This document shows positions 60,248 through 64,000 of a stretch of DNA of 64,000 bases, piece after piece. A program made the translations under genes and the position numbers. The DNA is from Casp-actino8 sp964614655 (GTDB lineage Bacteria; Actinomycetota; Acidimicrobiia; Acidimicrobiales; Ilumatobacteraceae): assembly GCA_964614655.1 (NCBI GenBank), contig CAZTPF010000001.1, forward strand, positions 88,242 through 152,241, in the 5' to 3' direction. The stretch's first letter is position 1. Each line of letters begins with the position of its first letter. The notes beneath the pieces were generated by a model. The model saw only the letters and a list, made by a program, of their open reading frames with translations. It did not search any database and had not been told where the DNA came from.

Positions 60248-61840
60248 CTACGTCGCAATTTGCTTGGCTGAGAACATCTCACGGAGAACTGGCTTCAAGA
60301 CTTTTCCAGCTGCATTCAGTGGCAAGGCGTCGACGACTTCCACGTAACGAGGGGCCTTGTAGTTGGCCATGTTGTCACGACACCACGAGATGATTTCGTC
60401 GGGACGTGGCCCGCCGGGACGAGTCACCACGAAAGCACAGCCGACCTCACCCATCCGCTCGTCCGGCACGCCGATCACCGACACTTGAGTGATCATCGGA
60501 TGTGCCAGCATCAGGTTCTCGATTTCGGCCGGGTAGGCATTGAATCCACCGACGATGAACATGTCCTTCTTGCGATCAGTGATCTTCAAGTAGCCCTTGT
60601 CGTCCATGATGCCGATGTCGCCGGTGTGTAGCCAGCCTTCGGAGTCGATCGCTTCCCGTGTGGCGGCTTCGTCTTCGTAATAGCCCACCATCACGTTGTA
60701 ACCCCGACACAAAATTTCACCAGGTTCGCCGACGGGAACCGACTTTCCGTCGTCATCGACGAGCTTGACCTCGACATCGGGAATCGCACACCCCGACGTG
60801 TTGGCGACCAGCTCGTACGGGTCGCCTGGTCGACAGATGCTCACCATTCCGGTGGACTCGCTCAGGCCGTAGGCGGTCACGATGCTCTGGAACGACAGCT
60901 CCGAGGCCATTCGTCGGATCATCTCGACCGGGATGGTCGCCGCTCCCGTGACTGCCACCCGGAGAGAGGACAGATCGAACTTGTCACGTCCCTCGTAGGC
61001 GAGGATCGTGAGATACACGGTCGGGGCGCCGGGCAGGACCGTGATTCGCTCGCTCTCGATGAGTTGCATCACCTCTTCCACGTCGAAGGTGGGGAGCGGA
61101 ACCATCGTGACGCCACGAAGTATCGATGACAGAACGCCGGCTTTGTAGCCGAAGGTGTGGAAGAGGGGGTTGACGATGAGGTAGCGGTCGCTCTCGATCA
61201 GACCGACGCACTCGGCCCAGACGTCGAACACTCGTATGTTCTGCGAATGCGACGTCATCACACCCTTCGGTCGACCAGTGGTTCCGGAGGTGAAGAAGAT
61301 GTCCGACACCGTGGTCGGTGCCACCGAATCGACCGCCGCCTCGTGATCCGAATCGGAAACCGCACGGCCACTGGTGATGAAGGATTCCCAGGTCAGATCG
61401 TTCTCGTCGGCTTCGCCGTCGAGGACGACGACCTGAATCCCGTCGAGAAGCTGCGGACTCGCGTCTCGCAGTTCGGCCAAGTAATCACGGTCGAGGAAGT
61501 CGCGTGTGATGAAGAGGAGTCTCGGCCGAACTCGCTCGATGATGTCTTGGGCTTCCAACGTCTTGAAACGGGTGTTGATCGGAACCATGACCCCACCGAT
61601 GCTCACGCATCCGAGCGCGGCGAAGATCCATCGTGGACTGTTGGGAGCCCAGATCACGAAGCGATCGTCACGTCGCAATCCCAGGCTCAGGGCCGACTTG
61701 CCGACGTCGCAAAGATTGCTTCCCAGCTCTCCGTAGGTCCATTCGTCGTCACGAAAGGCGAGAGCGGTCTTCGACGAGTACTTCGCACACTGATGCCGCA
61801 GCATCACACCGATCGTTTCGAACACGTCCCCTCCCGACAT
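60248..61840 (-). CDS. AMP-forming acyl-CoA ligase 2 (FadD3-like)
   Basis: 530 residues. Motifs: FTSGTTGRPKGVM, ITAYGLSEST-type core (VTAYGLSESTGM), SEGWLHTGDIGIMDDKGYLK, DRKKDMFIVGGFNAYPAEIE and a C-terminal NAAGKVLKPVLR with the catalytic Lys. Overall it resembles FadD3-type ligases that activate ring-derived acids, but also generic medium-chain ligases. It is the first gene of the minus-strand unit running to 57740. Confidence 0.92.
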   Translation of the reverse strand: MSGGDVFETIGVMLRHQCAKYSSKTALAFRDDEWTYGELGSNLCDVGKSALSLGLRRDDRFVIWAPNSPRWIFAALGCVSIGGVMVPINTRFKTLEAQDIIERVRPRLLFITRDFLDRDYLAELRDASPQLLDGIQVVVLDGEADENDLTWESFITSGRAVSDSDHEAAVDSVAPTTVSDIFFTSGTTGRPKGVMTSHSQNIRVFDVWAECVGLIESDRYLIVNPLFHTFGYKAGVLSSILRGVTMVPLPTFDVEEVMQLIESERITVLPGAPTVYLTILAYEGRDKFDLSSLRVAVTGAATIPVEMIRRMASELSFQSIVTAYGLSESTGMVSICRPGDPYELVANTSGCAIPDVEVKLVDDDGKSVPVGEPGEILCRGYNVMVGYYEDEAATREAIDSEGWLHTGDIGIMDDKGYLKITDRKKDMFIVGGFNAYPAEIENLMLAHPMITQVSVIGVPDERMGEVGCAFVVTRPGGPRPDEIISWCRDNMANYKAPRYVEVVDALPLNAAGKVLKPVLREMFSAKQIAT

Positions 61841-61892
61841 GAGCGCATGGTAACTCTCGGTGCCACATCGGCCCGATTCTCAGCGCCTGCCG

Positions 61893-62819
61893 TCAGGATC
61901 CGGCGACTTCGGCGACGGCTTGCGACAGAAGGTCGAACTCGTGGTCGGACGACTCGACGTTCACAGGATCGAGGCGAAGGTCGGTCACACCAGCCTCGCT
62001 GAGACGCGCAGCTTCCGATCGCAACACTCCCCAGTCGGGCGTGCCACTCCGGAAGCCGGGAACGCCAACGCGCGTCTCGACGCACAAGTCGTCGGACGAT
62101 CGACCGGCGTCCTCGAGCGCCCGCTTGATTGCTGCGACGCCAGCCGACGGCTCGGCGATGTCGGGACCCCACGGAATCCAGCCGTCGCCGAAACGCACGA
62201 TGCGATCGATCGTGCGTGCACGGCTGGTACCGGCGATCCAGAGGGGAACGCGCGGTACTCCATCGGCTCCGGTCTGCACCGGTCGTGGATACTGGTGGAT
62301 CTCGGTTTCGCCGGCTGGGCCGCTCCACGCCATGCGCCCCGACCAGGCCGAGGTGAGAACGTCGAGAGTCCGGTCGAGGTGGCCACCTCGACTCGCGAAG
62401 TCGAGATCGCTCGCCGTGTATTCCTCACGTTGCCAGCCCACACCGACCCCGATGTCGAGGCGGCCGTTCGACATGACGTCGATGGTCGACAACTGCTTGG
62501 CGAGAACGATCGGACGGCGAAGGGCGGCCAGCAGGATCGACGTGCCGAGCCGGATGTTCTGCGTTCGAGCCGCCACGTACGTGAGGAGGGCAAGAGGCTC
62601 GAGCCACCAGCCATCTGGTCCGGTGGGCTGCTTGCCACCCTCGATACCGCCGATGCGCGGATCGGCGTAGGCCTCGAGATCGTTGCCGAACACGACGTGA
62701 TCCGACACCACGACTCGATCGATCCCGGCCGCATCGGCGTTCACGGCCAACCGAACCAGGCGATCGATGTCGACGCCGTTCTGACCGAAGTTGTTGAGGT
62801 GAATGCTCAGTCGCGGCCG
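61893..62819 (-). CDS. Luciferase-like (LLM class) F420-type oxidoreductase
   Basis: About 308 residues from a GTG at 62819, where the family-typical RLSIHLNNFGQNG begins. A frame start at 62864 would overlap the start of the divergent gene. The barrel carries segments typical of actinobacterial LLM proteins (VVVSDHVVFGNDLEAYADPR and RLDIGVGVGWQREEYTASD). Such proteins use F420 or FMN; the exact cofactor and substrate are not readable here. It lies next to the catabolic cluster but is separated from the ligase by 52 bases, so its membership is uncertain. Confidence 0.85.
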   Translation of the reverse strand, partial: RPRLSIHLNNFGQNGVDIDRLVRLAVNADAAGIDRVVVSDHVVFGNDLEAYADPRIGGIEGGKQPTGPDGWWLEPLALLTYVAARTQNIRLGTSILLAALRRPIVLAKQLSTIDVMSNGRLDIGVGVGWQREEYTASDLDFASRGGHLDRTLDVLTSAWSGRMAWSGPAGETEIHQYPRPVQTGADGVPRVPLWIAGTSRARTIDRIVRFGDGWIPWGPDIAEPSAGVAAIKRALEDAGRSSDDLCVETRVGVPGFRSGTPDWGVLRSEAARLSEAGVTDLRLDPVNVESSDHEFDLLSQAVAEVAGS

Positions 62820-62862
62820 CACACTCGAATCTTGGCACGCTCGAACTTCGTAGGCTTCCTCC

Positions 62863-63339
62863 ATGAGCGACGAGCAGATCCCACCTCCTCCCCCTCCGCC
62901 CCCGCCACCGTCGTCACCGGTCGCGTCAGTCGCTCCGACCCCTCGTTCTCTCGCTCAGAACGTCTTGATCGTCTCGCTGCTCGCCGCACTCGTCGGGTCG
63001 TTCCTCCCGTGGTTCACGGCCTCGACGCCGTTCTTCGGCACGCTCACCGCCGGCGGCATGGACGGAGACGGCAAGGTGACAGCAGTGTTGTCGGGCCTCG
63101 GTCTCGCGCTCGTCCTGATCGGACTCAACAAGCGGCGCAACTTCTGGCTCGGACCGATGGTCCTCTCACTGCTCGTCGTGTTCGTGGCCGGATACAACGT
63201 GAACGATGCGATCGAAGCCGACAGCGAGATCGGACTCGGCTTCGCCAGCTTCGACGTGGCCTACGGACTCTGGATCGTTCTCGTGGCAGCCGCCGTCGGC
63301 ACCGTGTCGGCCTTTTTCAGCCGACGCAAAGCGACCTGA
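62863..63339 (+). CDS. Proline-rich small membrane protein, unknown
   Basis: 158 residues. A ten-proline run (residues 7-16) and a Ser/Pro/Val stretch precede four membrane segments (about 30-48, 68-86, 92-110 and 130-150). No enzyme motif is seen. Proline-rich tails of this kind are common on actinobacterial membrane proteins that bind cell-wall or cytoskeletal partners. Confidence 0.7.
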   Translation: MSDEQIPPPPPPPPPPSSPVASVAPTPRSLAQNVLIVSLLAALVGSFLPWFTASTPFFGTLTAGGMDGDGKVTAVLSGLGLALVLIGLNKRRNFWLGPMVLSLLVVFVAGYNVNDAIEADSEIGLGFASFDVAYGLWIVLVAAAVGTVSAFFSRRKAT

Positions 63340-63340
63340 C

Positions 63341-63535
63341 TCAGCCGAAGGCGATCATCAAGAGACCGGCGACGATGCAGAGCACCCCGCTCACCATGTG
63401 GAAGCCGTGCACTCGGTCCTTCCAGAGGATGCGGCTCCGGGCGACGAGCAACCGGTAGGCGACGAACTCGGTGCGGGTCAACGCAGCGATTACCAGCAAC
63501 GCTCCGAACACGGCCACGAGGACTCCTGCCCACAC
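63341..63535 (-). CDS. Small two-segment membrane protein, unknown
   Basis: 64 residues from a GTG, with hydrophobic segments at 3-19 and 46-63 separated by a basic loop (RLLVARSRILWKDRVHGFH). It is convergent with the proline-rich membrane protein, whose stop is 1 base away. The family is not recognised. It is short but has the composition of a real membrane protein. Confidence 0.55.
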   Translation of the reverse strand: MWAGVLVAVFGALLVIAALTRTEFVAYRLLVARSRILWKDRVHGFHMVSGVLCIVAGLLMIAFG

Positions 63536-63597
63536 ACTCTCAGTTTCCGGCTCGCGGCGACCGGTTGCGACGGCCGGAGCGAATTGTGACGAGAACG

Positions 63598-63629
63598 CGA
63601 ATGGGCCCCTCCGAAGAGGGGCCCATTCG
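63598..63629. terminator. Terminator hairpin downstream of the osmoprotectant-binding gene
   Basis: Perfect 14-base arms CGAATGGGCCCCTC (63598-63611) and GAGGGGCCCATTCG (63616-63629) around a CGAA loop. It starts 18 bases past the binding-protein stop on the minus strand. No T-run follows. Confidence 0.75.
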
Positions 63630-63646
63630 ACTCGAAGCGAGGGTGA

Positions 63647-64000
63647 TCAGGAGATCAGACCCTGTTCCTTCAGGAAGTCGCTCGCCACCGTCGAGGCCTG
63701 CTGGCCTTCGATGTCGACGAGGTAGTTCAGACGGGTCATCGTGGCGTTGTCGAGAGGTGCGAACATCGCCTCGGCAATCGCCTCGAACGCCTCGGGAGCC
63801 TTCTGATACAGCTCGTCGCGCATCGTGATCGACACGTTGTAGAGGATCATGATGCCCGGGTCTTCCACCAGGTTGAGGCCGAGGCCGGCGATACGGCCGT
63901 CGGTGGTGAACACCTCGCCGAAGTCGCAGTTGCCGTCACGGGTCTCGGTGTAGATGATGCCGGTGTCGAGGATCTTGATCTGGCTGTCGGGAACTTCGTA
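63647..64000 (-). CDS. Osmoprotectant (OpuAC/OpuCC-type) substrate-binding protein (5' end outside window)
   Basis: Open on the minus strand from the window edge to a stop at 63647; the N-terminal part is missing. IKILDTGIIYTETRDG, GEVFTTDGRIAGLGLNLVED and YNVSITMRDELYQKAPEAFE are typical of glycine-betaine/choline-binding proteins of the OpuC kind. The importer at 41778-44286 lacks such a protein, so this could be its missing subunit, 19 kb away and on the other strand. Confidence 0.82.
   Translation of the reverse strand, partial: YEVPDSQIKILDTGIIYTETRDGNCDFGEVFTTDGRIAGLGLNLVEDPGIMILYNVSITMRDELYQKAPEAFEAIAEAMFAPLDNATMTRLNYLVDIEGQQASTVASDFLKEQGLIS

Noticed and set aside
61860..63458. 532-codon plus-strand frame opposite the luciferase-like gene
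   Set aside because: Shadow frame; the real plus-strand gene here is the membrane protein at 62863.

Overview
The window is GC-rich, densely packed DNA with many GTG starts and ATGA/GTGA stop-start overlaps. Gene content points to an actinobacterium: an F420-type luciferase-like oxidoreductase, a RipA-like NlpC/P60 hydrolase, a small CxxHxxC ferredoxin beside a P450, and CoA-transferase and acyl-CoA ligase catabolism. The style resembles Acidimicrobiia, but no marker gene here proves that. Five runs of exactly 100 N (4648, 6657, 32752, 43114, 55113) are scaffold placeholders, so this is a draft or metagenome assembly. Four of the five genes' worth of gaps fall inside coding sequence. I see no rRNA, tRNA, insertion sequence, prophage or CRISPR array, and no gene-free stretch longer than 300 bases.

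1-6060 (minus strand): a branched-chain-amino-acid-type ABC importer packed into three genes: a binding protein (cut by the window edge), an MFS-LivF-LivG triple fusion, and a LivH-LivM fusion. 6139-12051: a flavodoxin-domain protein, PcrA/UvrD helicase, a small exported protein, a ChrA-type transporter and an MFS permease.

10870-24937: a phosphonate island. On the minus strand, phnZ-like, phnY-like and MFS genes form an oxidative phosphonate unit. It diverges from a plus-strand C-P lyase operon, phnF-G-H-I-J-K-L-M, that ends in an inositol-monophosphatase-family gene where phnN or phnP would be expected. Convergent with it is a minus-strand transporter, phnD-phnC-phnE, whose permease is a two-domain fusion. 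Direct repeats with 11-base spacing and GTTCACC-like units precede phnD, phnZ and phnF, which suggests phosphate-starvation control.

25013-41570: a two-component system divergent from a CLC chloride channel, a ferredoxin-P450-methyltransferase operon, YaaA, a dienelactone hydrolase with an APH-like kinase, NlpC/P60, guaA, an alpha/beta hydrolase, a PLP decarboxylase, and an FMN riboswitch with ribD-ribBA-ribH (no ribE). 41778-44286: an osmoprotectant importer (permease, ATPase, permease) without its binding protein. A binding protein of that family lies on the opposite strand at 63647-64000.

44360-61840: an apparently undescribed catabolic cluster. It contains a FadR-type GntR regulator, a PhyH-type dioxygenase, a two-repeat protein of unknown function, an NDP-forming acyl-CoA synthetase, a TauT/NitT-type ABC importer, two AMP-forming ligases, a D-2-hydroxyacid dehydrogenase, a zinc alcohol dehydrogenase, two paralogous ACMSD-type amidohydrolases, a class II aldolase and a CaiB-type CoA-transferase. 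Two intergenic copies of a 16-base semi-palindromic motif tie parts of it together. 61893-64000: a luciferase-like oxidoreductase, two small membrane proteins and the binding protein noted above.
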